Shown in pieces: positions 1 through 5,677 of a stretch of DNA of 13,495 nucleotides. A program made the position numbers and the translations under genes. Source of the DNA: an uncultured Bacilli bacterium (GTDB lineage: Bacteria; Bacillota_I; Bacilli_A; RF39; UBA660); the NCBI GenBank assembly GCA_934095865.1, contig CAKOKU010000020.1:1-13495 (forward strand). Reading direction: 5' to 3'. The stretch's first letter is position 1. Each line of letters opens with the position of its first letter. Under the pieces are notes generated by a model. It made no database searches. It was not told where the DNA came from and saw nothing but the letters and a program-made list of their open reading frames with translations.

Positions 1-175
1 CATCTTTGTACTTATGTACAGCTCTTAATACTGTAACCTTTTCGATTTCAGTAGGAAGAGGAATTGGACCAGAAATAACTCCCCCAGTTCTTTTTACAAC
101 ATCAACAATCTTGCCAGCTGCTAAATCAATACTTCTATGATCGTAAGCTTTAAGATTAATGCGTATTTTTGACAT
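1..175 (-). CDS. rpsJ: 30S ribosomal protein S10, 5' part only
   Basis: Translating the minus strand from the ATG at 175-173 gives 58 residues beginning MSKIRINLKAYDHRSIDLAA and containing RTGGVISGPIPLPTE, which is the S10 N-terminal half. The family is about 100 residues, so the rest lies beyond the left edge. S10 sits in the 30S head, and in Bacillota it also joins NusB in transcription antitermination. A strong AGGAGGA site at 190-184 is 8 bases before the ATG. rpsJ normally opens the large S10 ribosomal-protein operon (rpsJ-rplC-rplD and onward), so this promoter and leader probably drive that whole cluster; that is inferred, because the downstream genes are not visible. The gene immediately upstream here is gpmI, on the same strand but separated by a terminator. 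Confidence 0.97.
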   Translation of the reverse strand, partial: MSKIRINLKAYDHRSIDLAAGKIVDVVKRTGGVISGPIPLPTEIEKVTVLRAVHKYKD

Positions 176-313
176 TTTTCATGTCCTCCTTTCGCCTATA
201 TCTAGTATAGACTTGCTCCGTTATGAATTACCTGATTTGCGTTTTGCACAGTAAATCTTTTCAATCAACTTTGCCTAGCGTATCAGCAACCTCACACATC
301 CCCGCAGTCATAC
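176..313 (-). promoter_or_regulatory. Structured 5' leader of the rpsJ (S10) operon
   Basis: The predicted transcript carries about 138 nt before the rpsJ ATG. It can form one long irregular hairpin: bases 296-291 pair with 222-227, 289-287 with 228-230 and 286-282 (CUGAU) with 236-232 (AUCAG), with single-base bulges at 290 and 231. A weak 3-bp helix (280-278 with 249-247) lies inside. The segment just before the start is less structured and carries the AGGAGGA site. Ribosomal-protein operons in Bacillota often have cis-regulatory leaders, and the length and folding suit that role, but I cannot name the bound protein or an established RNA family. A 16-codon frame inside it (ATG at 308) has no spaced ribosome binding site and is not counted as a gene. 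Confidence 0.5.
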
Positions 314-320
314 AGTTAAG

Positions 321-350
321 ATAATACCATACTTTAGGCCGGAAAATCAA
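321..350 (-). promoter_or_regulatory. Main rpsJ operon promoter
   Basis: On the minus strand TTGATT (350-345) is followed after 18 bases by TATTAT (326-321), and TGG directly before it makes an extended -10 element. Transcription would start near 313. Upstream (351-420) are A and T tracts of the kind that act as UP elements at strong ribosomal promoters. Confidence 0.7.
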
Positions 351-525
351 GTGTTTTTTAGAAAAAAATACCCTAGAATCAAAATAATTAAATGGCCAAA
401 AATATTTGTTAAATTTTAAAAAAATAATTAATTTTTTAATGTTTATATCTTGCTTTGCTTTCATTATTATATATAGGCATGTAATTAGGAATTGTCATTG
501 CTTGCGATTTGGTATTAATGTTTAT
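351..525 (-). other. Gene-free AT-rich stretch upstream of rpsJ
   Basis: This is the rest of the 383-base gap between rpsJ and gpmI. It holds no convincing coding frame. It contains A/T tracts behind the main rpsJ promoter and one possible second promoter: ATGACA (498-493), a 17-base spacer and TATATA (475-470) on the minus strand. If used, it would add about 150 nt to the leader. The plus-strand open frame at 406-591 has no ribosome binding site, runs into gpmI on the opposite strand and reads as low-complexity hydrophobic sequence. Confidence 0.35.
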
Positions 526-550
526 AAAAAAACAACTCTAATTAGAGTCG
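526..550 (-). terminator. Intrinsic terminator of gpmI
   Basis: On the minus strand the arms CGACTCT and AGAGTTG (550-533, one G-U pair, 4-base loop) are followed by seven U (532-526). It lies 8 bases past the gpmI stop codon and separates gpmI from the rpsJ promoter. Confidence 0.9.
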
Positions 551-558
551 TAATTTTA

Positions 559-2082
559 TTATTTTGTATTGTCTATGGAAGAAGCAATTAAAGTTTTAGT
601 TTCTTTCATTTCTTTTGGAACTGCAATATCCATATATTCCAAAATTGTTGGAGCAACCATAGTTAAATCACCATTTTTTAATTTTAAATTTTCATCTGTA
701 ACTATGAATGGAACAGGAAATAAAGAATGGGTTGTTACAACATTATTATTTTCATCTAGCATATAATCACAGTTACCGTGGTCAGCTAAAATAAATAAGG
801 TATAATCAGTTTCGTTAGCTTTAGCTAAAAGACGTCCTAAACATCCATCAATAGCTTCCAAAGCCTTAATAGCGGCTTCTAAGTTACCAGTATGACCTAC
901 CATATCAGGATTAGCATAATTCATTAAAATAAAGTCATAGTCTTTTTCCATGCAAGAAAGACAAGTTTTAGTTACTTCTTGACAACTCATTTCAGGTTGT
1001 AAATCATAAGTAGCAACTTTGGGACTAGGGATTAAGAAACGATCACAGTTTGCTAATTTATATTCTTTACCACCATCAAAGAAATATGTTACATGGGCAT
1101 ACTTTTCAGTTTCAGCGATTCTAGCTTGTTTCATTCCTAAATCAGCTAAGTAAACACCTAAACTATTTTTTATATCTTGATTATCTAAGAAATGTTTTGA
1201 ATTTTTGGCTTCCTCAATTGGATAAATCGTATAAACCTTTAAATCATTAAATTTCTTTGTTTCATATTCACTAAATTTAGAATCAGTTAATACTCTTAAG
1301 ATTTGTTTAGCACGGTCAGGACGATAATTCATCCACAAGACAATATCTCCATCTTGAATACTTGGAACATCATCTAGAATGATTGGAGGTAAAAATTCAT
1401 CAGTTACATTCTTTTTATAACAGAAATTAATAGCTTCTTTGATGTCTTTTACTTTGGCCCCAGCGCCATTAGTCAACATATCACTATATAGTTTAGTACG
1501 ATCCCATTTTTTATCTCTATCCATAGCATAATAACGTCCACAAACAGAAGCAACCTCATGATAACCATACTCTTTTAATTTAGCATTGGTTTCATCTATA
1601 TAATTACAACTAACAGTTGTCGCTGTATCACGTCCATCGGTAATAGCATGAACATAGACTTTTTTGACCCCTGCTTCATGCAAATAATCTAACATACTAA
1701 GGTTAAATTTTATATGAGAGTGAATACCACCGTCTGATAATAAACCTAACATATGAATTGGCTTATCATTTTCCTTAGCATAATTTATCATTTCTTGAAA
1801 AGTTTGATTTTTTAAAATTTCTTTTTTACTAAACCAGTCAGTTATTTCCATAAAATTTTGTTTTATTAAACGACCAGCGCCAATCGTTGTATGACCTACT
1901 TCACTATTGCCCATCTGACCTTTTTCTAAGCCTACTGCTCTTTCACTGGCTAAGAGTTGACTGTGTGGATACTTATTCCAAATCTCAGTAAAGTTAGGCA
2001 TTTTAGCTAATTTAACAGCGTTACCTTTAACAGTATTTCTAAGACCAAAACCATCTAAAATAATTGTTAATACCTTTTTCAT
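559..2082 (-). CDS. gpmI: 2,3-bisphosphoglycerate-independent phosphoglycerate mutase
   Basis: This cytoplasmic, Mn2+-dependent glycolytic enzyme interconverts 3- and 2-phosphoglycerate. The 507-residue product matches the usual length of about 510. Landmarks are the N-terminal metal site D10-G-F-G, the phosphorylated serine S60 in MGNSEVGHTTIGAGR, DGGIHSH (117-123), HAITDGRDT (145-153), RPDR (254-257), NPDMVGHTG (391-399), ADHGN (433-437) and THS (451-453), which together cover the phosphatase-like and phosphotransferase domains. An ATG at 2109 would add nine residues, but the ATG at 2082 follows an AGAAGGAA site (2095-2088) and gives the conserved start MKKVLTIILDG. The gene is alone in its unit, not next to gapA-pgk-tpiA-eno. 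DGFG in place of the commoner DGWG is a minor variation. Confidence 0.98.
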   Translation of the reverse strand: MKKVLTIILDGFGLRNTVKGNAVKLAKMPNFTEIWNKYPHSQLLASERAVGLEKGQMGNSEVGHTTIGAGRLIKQNFMEITDWFSKKEILKNQTFQEMINYAKENDKPIHMLGLLSDGGIHSHIKFNLSMLDYLHEAGVKKVYVHAITDGRDTATTVSCNYIDETNAKLKEYGYHEVASVCGRYYAMDRDKKWDRTKLYSDMLTNGAGAKVKDIKEAINFCYKKNVTDEFLPPIILDDVPSIQDGDIVLWMNYRPDRAKQILRVLTDSKFSEYETKKFNDLKVYTIYPIEEAKNSKHFLDNQDIKNSLGVYLADLGMKQARIAETEKYAHVTYFFDGGKEYKLANCDRFLIPSPKVATYDLQPEMSCQEVTKTCLSCMEKDYDFILMNYANPDMVGHTGNLEAAIKALEAIDGCLGRLLAKANETDYTLFILADHGNCDYMLDENNNVVTTHSLFPVPFIVTDENLKLKNGDLTMVAPTILEYMDIAVPKEMKETKTLIASSIDNTK

Positions 2083-2134
2083 ATCTTTTCCTTCTTTCGT
2101 AATCATCATAAAATTTTATATTTTTAACTGTTTG

Positions 2135-2186
2135 TGATTAATTTTTTTAAGTACTATATTTGTCTAAACACTTAATTTTTTAATCA
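2135..2186 (-). promoter_or_regulatory. Hairpin-forming 5' UTR of gpmI
   Basis: The gpmI transcript should carry about 107 nt before the ATG. In it UGAUUAA (2186-2180) pairs with UUAAUCA (2141-2135), and inside that UUAAGU (2175-2170) pairs with ACUUAA (2152-2147), with A-rich internal loops. The stem is long but AU-only. It may protect the 5' end of the message or be a chance product of AT-rich DNA. Confidence 0.3.
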
Positions 2187-2196
2187 TAGCACTAAA

Positions 2197-2225
2197 ATAG
2201 TATCACTTTTCTTTTAAGCTTGCAA
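2197..2225 (-). promoter_or_regulatory. gpmI promoter
   Basis: On the minus strand TTGCAA (2225-2220), a 17-base spacer and TACTAT (2202-2197) with TGA immediately before it form a sigma-A-type extended -10 promoter. Transcription would start near 2190. Confidence 0.75.
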
Positions 2226-2261
2226 CTATTGCTAATAGAGATTTGGAAAAGAAATAAACTG

Positions 2262-2306
2262 TTTTTAACTAAAAAAAGATAATTTTAGGTCTTCAATAGT
2301 TAAAAA
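2262..2306 (-). terminator. Possible weak terminator after the UPF0316 gene
   Basis: A perfect 10-bp inverted repeat (TTTTTAACTA at 2306-2297 and TAGTTAAAAA at 2271-2262, minus strand) starts directly after the stop codon. It is AU-rich and its longest U-run lies in the loop, so efficient termination is uncertain. Confidence 0.35.
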
Positions 2307-2822
2307 TCAATTCAAAAATCCATTGGCAACACCGGTAGTTTCTCTATATGTTATAAAAGCTTTATTATCAATACTGTTTATTAACTTAATTAATTTATTT
2401 TTACTATGGTTTTTAATTTCAATCAGTAATAATTTCTTTTTTTGGCCATCATAAGAATCATATATATCAATAGCAGTAACAGCAAAACCGTTATCCCGAA
2501 TTTTACGAATATTTTCTAATGTAGCTTTGGTGGTAACGACTTGGACTGAGGTATTACCTCTGATTACAGTTTTACTTAAAGTTGTCCCTATATAAGTACC
2601 AGTTGCATAACCAAGTGCATACGAAATTGGAACTAATATACTAGTGATTGGTGTATTTATGGCCTCACGTGCTATGTAATACCAAATAAGGACCTCAAAA
2701 AAAGCTAAAAAGGCCGCCATGAAAGTACGACCCTTAACGGAAATAATTGTTCTTATTGTACCAATACTAACATCGGCAATGCGCCCGAAAAAAATCTTTA
2801 AGCATACCAAAGCTAATGACAT
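2307..2822 (-). CDS. UPF0316 family membrane protein (DUF5698 + DUF2179)
   Basis: This 171-residue protein has two parts. Residues 1-90 are hydrophobic with about three membrane segments and include the family hallmarks FFGRIADVSIGTIRTI (11-26), KGRTFMAAFLAFFEVLIWY and GYATGTYIG. The soluble C-terminal part (about 91-165) has the DUF2179 pattern: VQVVTTKA, DNGFAVTAIDIYDSYDGQKKKLLLIEI and AFITYRE near the end. DUF2179 is also found at the C-terminus of YitT proteins and is thought to be a small ligand-binding module; the biochemical role is unknown. Start: ATG at 2822 with GAGG 6 bases before it. The upstream zinc-ribbon gene ends only 6 bases away, so translation is probably coupled. It is last in the comEB-trmL operon. 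Confidence 0.85.
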   Translation of the reverse strand: MSLALVCLKIFFGRIADVSIGTIRTIISVKGRTFMAAFLAFFEVLIWYYIAREAINTPITSILVPISYALGYATGTYIGTTLSKTVIRGNTSVQVVTTKATLENIRKIRDNGFAVTAIDIYDSYDGQKKKLLLIEIKNHSKNKLIKLINSIDNKAFITYRETTGVANGFLN

Positions 2823-2828
2823 AAAGCC

Positions 2829-3107
2829 TCACATTCTTTTTAAAATAGCTAGGCCAATAATTATTGCAAGTAATAAAATTATTCCTAGAATAAAGATGGC
2901 ATATCCTATAATATTAGTATTACTTTTTTCTTCGCTTTTATTCATAATATTACGATTTTTAATTTCTTCTAATCGTTTCATATATGGATTATTTGCACCG
3001 TTTATTTCTTTTCTTATACTTAATTGATCTTTAGCCATCATAGCCCCACAGTTTGGACAAATAGCATTATTGCTTGGCAAAGCATGACCGCATCTTTTAC
3101 AATTCAT
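2829..3107 (-). CDS. Small zinc-ribbon protein with a C-terminal membrane anchor
   Basis: This 92-residue protein starts with a four-cysteine zinc ribbon (C3-x2-C6, C17-x2-C20), followed by a polar, charged linker (about 21-64) and one strong membrane segment (about 66-89) ending KRM. The zinc ribbon should be cytoplasmic, held at the membrane by the C-terminal helix. Such zinc_ribbon_2-type proteins are common in Bacillota and mostly uncharacterised, so I assign no function. Start: ATG at 3107 after a GGGGTGAT site with good spacing. It ends in TGA just before the UPF0316 gene, and the pairing suggests both act at the membrane. The opposite-strand frame at 2719-3027 is its shadow. Confidence 0.8.
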   Translation of the reverse strand: MNCKRCGHALPSNNAICPNCGAMMAKDQLSIRKEINGANNPYMKRLEEIKNRNIMNKSEEKSNTNIIGYAIFILGIILLLAIIIGLAILKRM

Positions 3108-3154
3108 AATATCACCCCTTTTTTGGTTATTATTTATTTTATTAATTAAAAAAT

Positions 3155-3670
3155 CTAGTCGGAACTTTCTTCAATAAAGTTTTTAGATTTATGTGGTTCA
3201 TCACGGAGCAAGTCTAAATAATCTTGTTGTCTAAGGGCTTCATAAAGAACAATGGCTACTGTATTAGATAAATTTAGAGCTCGAACTTTATCTGTCATTG
3301 GGATACGCATACATCTATCAATATAAGGTTTTAAGATTTTAGGTGGAATACCAGTCGATTCTTTGCCAAAAAGGAAATAAATATTTTCATTGGCATCAGA
3401 GTAATCAAAAGAAGTATGAGGTTTATGACCATATCTGGTTAGAAAATAGTAAGTTCCTTTATTCTTGGCAAAAAAATCGTCAATATTTTCATAAACAGTG
3501 TAATCACAATATTGAATATAATTTACCCCACTTCTTTTTATATATTTTTCATCCAGTGAAAAACCTAGAGGTTTAATTAAGTGTAGTTTAGTGTGCGTGG
3601 CAACACAGGTTCTCATAATATTGCCAGTATTTTGCGGTATTTCTGGTTCAAATAAAACAATGTTTAACAT
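3155..3670 (-). CDS. trmL: tRNA (cytidine(34)-2'-O)-methyltransferase
   Basis: This SPOUT (SpoU/TrmH-type) methyltransferase uses S-adenosylmethionine to 2'-O-methylate the wobble base of tRNA-Leu isoacceptors, acting as a dimer in the cytoplasm. The 171 residues are close to the compact TrmL length of about 157-165, so there is no extra RNA-binding domain. The three knot motifs are visible: IPQNTGNIMRTC (11-22), FLFGKESTGIPP (99-110, with the catalytic-loop GKE) and ALNLSNTVAIVLYEALRQ (131-148). Start: ATG at 3670 after a modest AAGAAG site. It lies 18 bases after comEB and 47 bases before the zinc-ribbon gene, in the same operon. Confidence 0.95.
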   Translation of the reverse strand: MLNIVLFEPEIPQNTGNIMRTCVATHTKLHLIKPLGFSLDEKYIKRSGVNYIQYCDYTVYENIDDFFAKNKGTYYFLTRYGHKPHTSFDYSDANENIYFLFGKESTGIPPKILKPYIDRCMRIPMTDKVRALNLSNTVAIVLYEALRQQDYLDLLRDEPHKSKNFIEESSD

Positions 3671-3688
3671 AATAATTCTTCTTTCTTT

Positions 3689-4285
3689 TTAATTTTCATT
3701 TAAAGGAATAATTTCTTTGGTTGCTAAGATGGCTTTTGTAATAAGATTAGATGTACTAGTACTAATTTGATAACCTTTTAAATTTATCTTTGGATATCTT
3801 AAATCCTTATTATGAATATTAACCATTTTTAGGGCTGCTTGCGCTGATTCTTTGGATAAATTATGATTATCTAAATAAATAACTTCGGTAATACCACTTT
3901 GAATGATGGCTTTCATACACTCATTACAAGGAAATAGAGTTGTATAAAGTTTAGCGCCTTTTAATTCATTACGACTACCGTTATAATTTAAAATAGCATT
4001 TAATTCAGCATGAACAACATAAGCATATTTAGTATTTAAATAATCACCATCTTTTTGCCAAGGAAATTCTGTATCACCTATTCCATAAGGAGCCCCATTA
4101 TAACCTGTTGATAATATTTTATTATCAGCGGAAACTATTACTGCCCCAACTTTTCTGGTTGGATCTTTAGATCTTAGAGAGGCCAAAATGGCAGCGGTTG
4201 CAAAATAATCTTCCCATGCTATATGGGTATTATTTAGATTTGTTTCTTTTTTCTTATTAATTTTTTGCATACATCTTTTCTTCAT
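3689..4285 (-). CDS. comEB: dCMP deaminase, ComEB-like
   Basis: This zinc-dependent deaminase converts dCMP to dUMP, feeding thymidylate synthesis. The HAE zinc/proton-shuttle motif is H92-A-E94 and the second zinc site is P119-C120-N-E-C123; the core starts at IAWEDYF (22-28). Residues 38-68 (RSKDPTRKVGAVIV then GYNGAPYGIGD) are typical of the family. In Bacillus the orthologue is the second gene of the comE operon, but no competence gene is seen here. The product has about 20 Lys/Asn-rich residues before the core, so the start is uncertain. The ATG at 4285 has GAGG 13 bases upstream, separated from it by a perfect hairpin; an ATG at 4270 gives a product five residues shorter with a poorer site. 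It is first in a four-gene operon. Confidence 0.93.
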   Translation of the reverse strand: MKKRCMQKINKKKETNLNNTHIAWEDYFATAAILASLRSKDPTRKVGAVIVSADNKILSTGYNGAPYGIGDTEFPWQKDGDYLNTKYAYVVHAELNAILNYNGSRNELKGAKLYTTLFPCNECMKAIIQSGITEVIYLDNHNLSKESAQAALKMVNIHNKDLRYPKINLKGYQISTSTSNLITKAILATKEIIPLNEN

Positions 4286-4319
4286 CGCAAATATGCGACC
4301 TCTTTCCTTCTTTTTCTTA

Positions 4320-4339
4320 ATTATATCACTTGTATTGTA
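4320..4339 (-). promoter_or_regulatory. Promoter(s) of the comEB-trmL operon
   Basis: On the minus strand TATAAT (4325-4320) is preceded by TGA, an extended -10 element with no good -35. A second extended -10 element, TGG plus TACAAT (4339-4334), lies 14 bases upstream. The proximal one would start transcription near 4313 and give a leader of about 28 nt. The distal element lies on the same bases as the -35 box of the divergent cyclophilin promoter. Confidence 0.55.
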
Positions 4340-4364
4340 CCATATTTTTAAGTTATGATATACT
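4335..4364 (+). promoter_or_regulatory. Promoter of the cyclophilin lipoprotein gene
   Basis: TTGTAC (4335-4340), an 18-base spacer and TATACT (4359-4364) with TGA before it form an extended -10 promoter. Transcription would start near 4371, giving a very short leader with AAAGGA at 4375-4380. Confidence 0.65.
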
Positions 4365-4389
4365 ACTTTTATAGAAAGGATTAATGATT

Positions 4390-5058
4390 ATGAAAAAGTT
4401 TATTGGAGTTTTATTAGTAAGTATTTTATTACTTTGCAGTGGATGTGATAGTAAAAGGGAAGAAAACTTACTAGGCATTGATTTTAATATTTCTGGTAAT
4501 GAACAAACACTTAACAATTATGATACAGAAAATCCAATTGTTGCGATGGAAATTGAAAATTATGGCGCAGTTGTCATAGAACTTTATCCTAAAATTGCCC
4601 CAAATACGGTAAATAATTTTATTTATTTAGTTAAACAAGGCTTTTATGATAACAATTCATTTCACCGATTAGTGCCAGGCTTTGTTTTACAAGGTGGTGA
4701 TCCGGATAGTGATGGTACTGGTGGACCAGGTTATTCAATTAAAGGAGAATTTACAAATAATCGCTTTACTAATTCCTTAAAGCATACAACCGGAGTTGTT
4801 TCAATGGCTAGGTCATCGGACAATGATTCTGCTGGTAGTCAATTTTTTATTATGCTAGGTGATGCCTCTTATTTAAATGGTAATTATGCAGCCTTTGGAA
4901 AAGTAATTGATGGCATGGATATTGTTAATGAGATTGCCAGTAAGGAAACGGTAAGTGATTCGTCTTCCGGTAAATTAAAAAAGAATTTAGTTATTAAAAA
5001 GGCTGTTGTAGATACAAAGGGCAAAGAATATGCAGACCCAGTAAAAATTGAAAATTAG
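4390..5058 (+). CDS. Peptidyl-prolyl cis-trans isomerase, cyclophilin-type lipoprotein
   Basis: The 222-residue product has a lipoprotein signal: KK, a hydrophobic stretch (4-15), then C16-S-G-C19. C19 is the likely lipidated residue, although C16 at -3 is an unusual lipobox residue. A short linker (20-49) precedes a cyclophilin domain (about 50-207) with FHR (91-93), QGGDP (101-105), MARSSD (139-144), GSQFFI (149-154) and YAAFGKV (166-172). The catalytic Arg is R93. It probably works outside the membrane, helping exported proteins fold. The ATG at 4384 is only 3 bases from the AAAGGA site while the ATG at 4390 is 9 bases away, so I chose 4390. It is the only plus-strand gene, divergent from the comEB operon and convergent with the COG2426 gene. 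Confidence 0.93.
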   Translation: MKKFIGVLLVSILLLCSGCDSKREENLLGIDFNISGNEQTLNNYDTENPIVAMEIENYGAVVIELYPKIAPNTVNNFIYLVKQGFYDNNSFHRLVPGFVLQGGDPDSDGTGGPGYSIKGEFTNNRFTNSLKHTTGVVSMARSSDNDSAGSQFFIMLGDASYLNGNYAAFGKVIDGMDIVNEIASKETVSDSSSGKLKKNLVIKKAVVDTKGKEYADPVKIEN

Positions 5059-5076
5059 ATATTATTATATGACAAT

Positions 5077-5146
5077 AAAAAAACACTAAGATTAGTTATA
5101 TCCTATTTTTTATATTAGAATATCAACTTTTTTTCGGTGTTTTTTT
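5077..5146. terminator. Bidirectional terminator between convergent genes
   Basis: A perfect 10-bp inverted repeat (AAAAAAACAC at 5077-5086 and GTGTTTTTTT at 5137-5146) gives a U-run at the 3' side on either strand. The 50 bases between contain a further imperfect hairpin (around 5098-5123). It serves the plus-strand cyclophilin gene and the minus-strand gene ending at 5156. Confidence 0.7.
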
Positions 5147-5155
5147 AATAAATAA

Positions 5156-5620
5156 TTAAAATAAATTAACAGCAAAGATTGATAGTAAGCCCATGATGAT
5201 ACCGGCTAAAACAACACCCGCCATAACAGCGACTACACTATTTTTGAAATCAAGATTTAGTAGAGAAGCTGCTAAAGTTCCTGTCCATGCGCCGGTGCCT
5301 GGTAGTGGTATACCAACGAATAAAAATAAAGCTACATACACACTGCGACCAGCTTTAGCTTGAAGTTTAGCCCCACCTTTATTGCCTTTTTCTAAACAAA
5401 AGCTAAAAAATTTACCAATTACTTTTTTGTCAGCTCCCCATTCAAGAATTTTTCTGGCAAAAAAGAAGATTAACGGAACAGGTATCATGTTGCCCAAAAT
5501 AGCTACTATATAAGATGGTAATAATGGCAAGTTAAGATAAACGGCATAAGGAATAGCGCCACGTAATTCTATAATGGGAACCATTGAGATTAAAAAGACG
5601 ATTAAATATTTTATTAACAT
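5156..5620 (-). CDS. Small integral membrane protein, COG2426 / sm_multidrug_ex family
   Basis: The 154 residues contain the two diagnostic elements of this DedA-like family: ELRGAIPYA (18-26), after a first hydrophobic helix, and the re-entrant-type loop VGIPLPGTGAWTG (102-114). Membrane segments lie at about 2-17, 35-56, 94-122 and 128-152, with a basic cytoplasmic stretch (57-92) between. The family is labelled a putative small multidrug exporter, but evidence for drug export is thin; a membrane transporter or lipid-handling role is equally possible. Start: ATG at 5620, with GGTGA 6 bases before it. It is a single-gene unit. The strong terminator 26 bases upstream means it either needs its own promoter (TGA plus TACAAT at 5643-5638) or is controlled by the upstream RNA. 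Confidence 0.85.
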   Translation of the reverse strand: MLIKYLIVFLISMVPIIELRGAIPYAVYLNLPLLPSYIVAILGNMIPVPLIFFFARKILEWGADKKVIGKFFSFCLEKGNKGGAKLQAKAGRSVYVALFLFVGIPLPGTGAWTGTLAASLLNLDFKNSVVAVMAGVVLAGIIMGLLSIFAVNLF

Positions 5621-5637
5621 TAAATTTCACCACGAAC

Positions 5638-5643
5638 ATTGTA
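5638..5643 (-). promoter_or_regulatory. Possible extended -10 promoter of the COG2426 gene
   Basis: TACAAT (5643-5638, minus strand) is preceded by TGA and lies between the upstream terminator and the ATG. There is no recognisable -35 box, and the leader would be only about a dozen bases, barely containing the GGTGA site. Confidence 0.35.
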
Positions 5644-5645
5644 TC

Positions 5646-5677
5646 AAAAAAAAATAAGAAAGGGAATACCTTTCTTA
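5646..5677 (-). terminator. Strong intrinsic terminator ending the structured RNA
   Basis: A 9-bp perfect stem (UAAGAAAGG, 5677-5669, with CCUUUCUUA, 5663-5655) with a 5-base loop is followed by nine U (5654-5646). Only the minus strand has the U-run, so it ends a minus-strand transcript coming from the 5680-6060 region. I found no upstream segment that pairs well with its arms as an anti-terminator. Confidence 0.9.

Noticed and set aside
261..308. Short leader peptide frame upstream of rpsJ
   Set aside because: It has no spaced ribosome binding site, no run of regulatory codons, and overlaps the predicted leader hairpin.
406..591. Plus-strand open frame between rpsJ and gpmI
   Set aside because: No ribosome binding site or promoter, hydrophobic low-complexity product from AT-rich DNA, and it runs antisense through the gpmI terminator and 3' end.
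569..766. Plus-strand frame antisense to the 3' end of gpmI, and similar ones at 3343-3576, 5584-5793, 10004-10189 and 10548-10745
   Set aside because: All are antisense wholly or mainly to well-supported genes, or lie over the non-coding gap, and show no family motif or ribosome binding site.
2719..3027. 102-codon plus-strand frame antisense to the zinc-ribbon and UPF0316 genes
   Set aside because: It is a shadow: the two minus-strand genes have good ribosome binding sites and recognisable domains, while this product has none.
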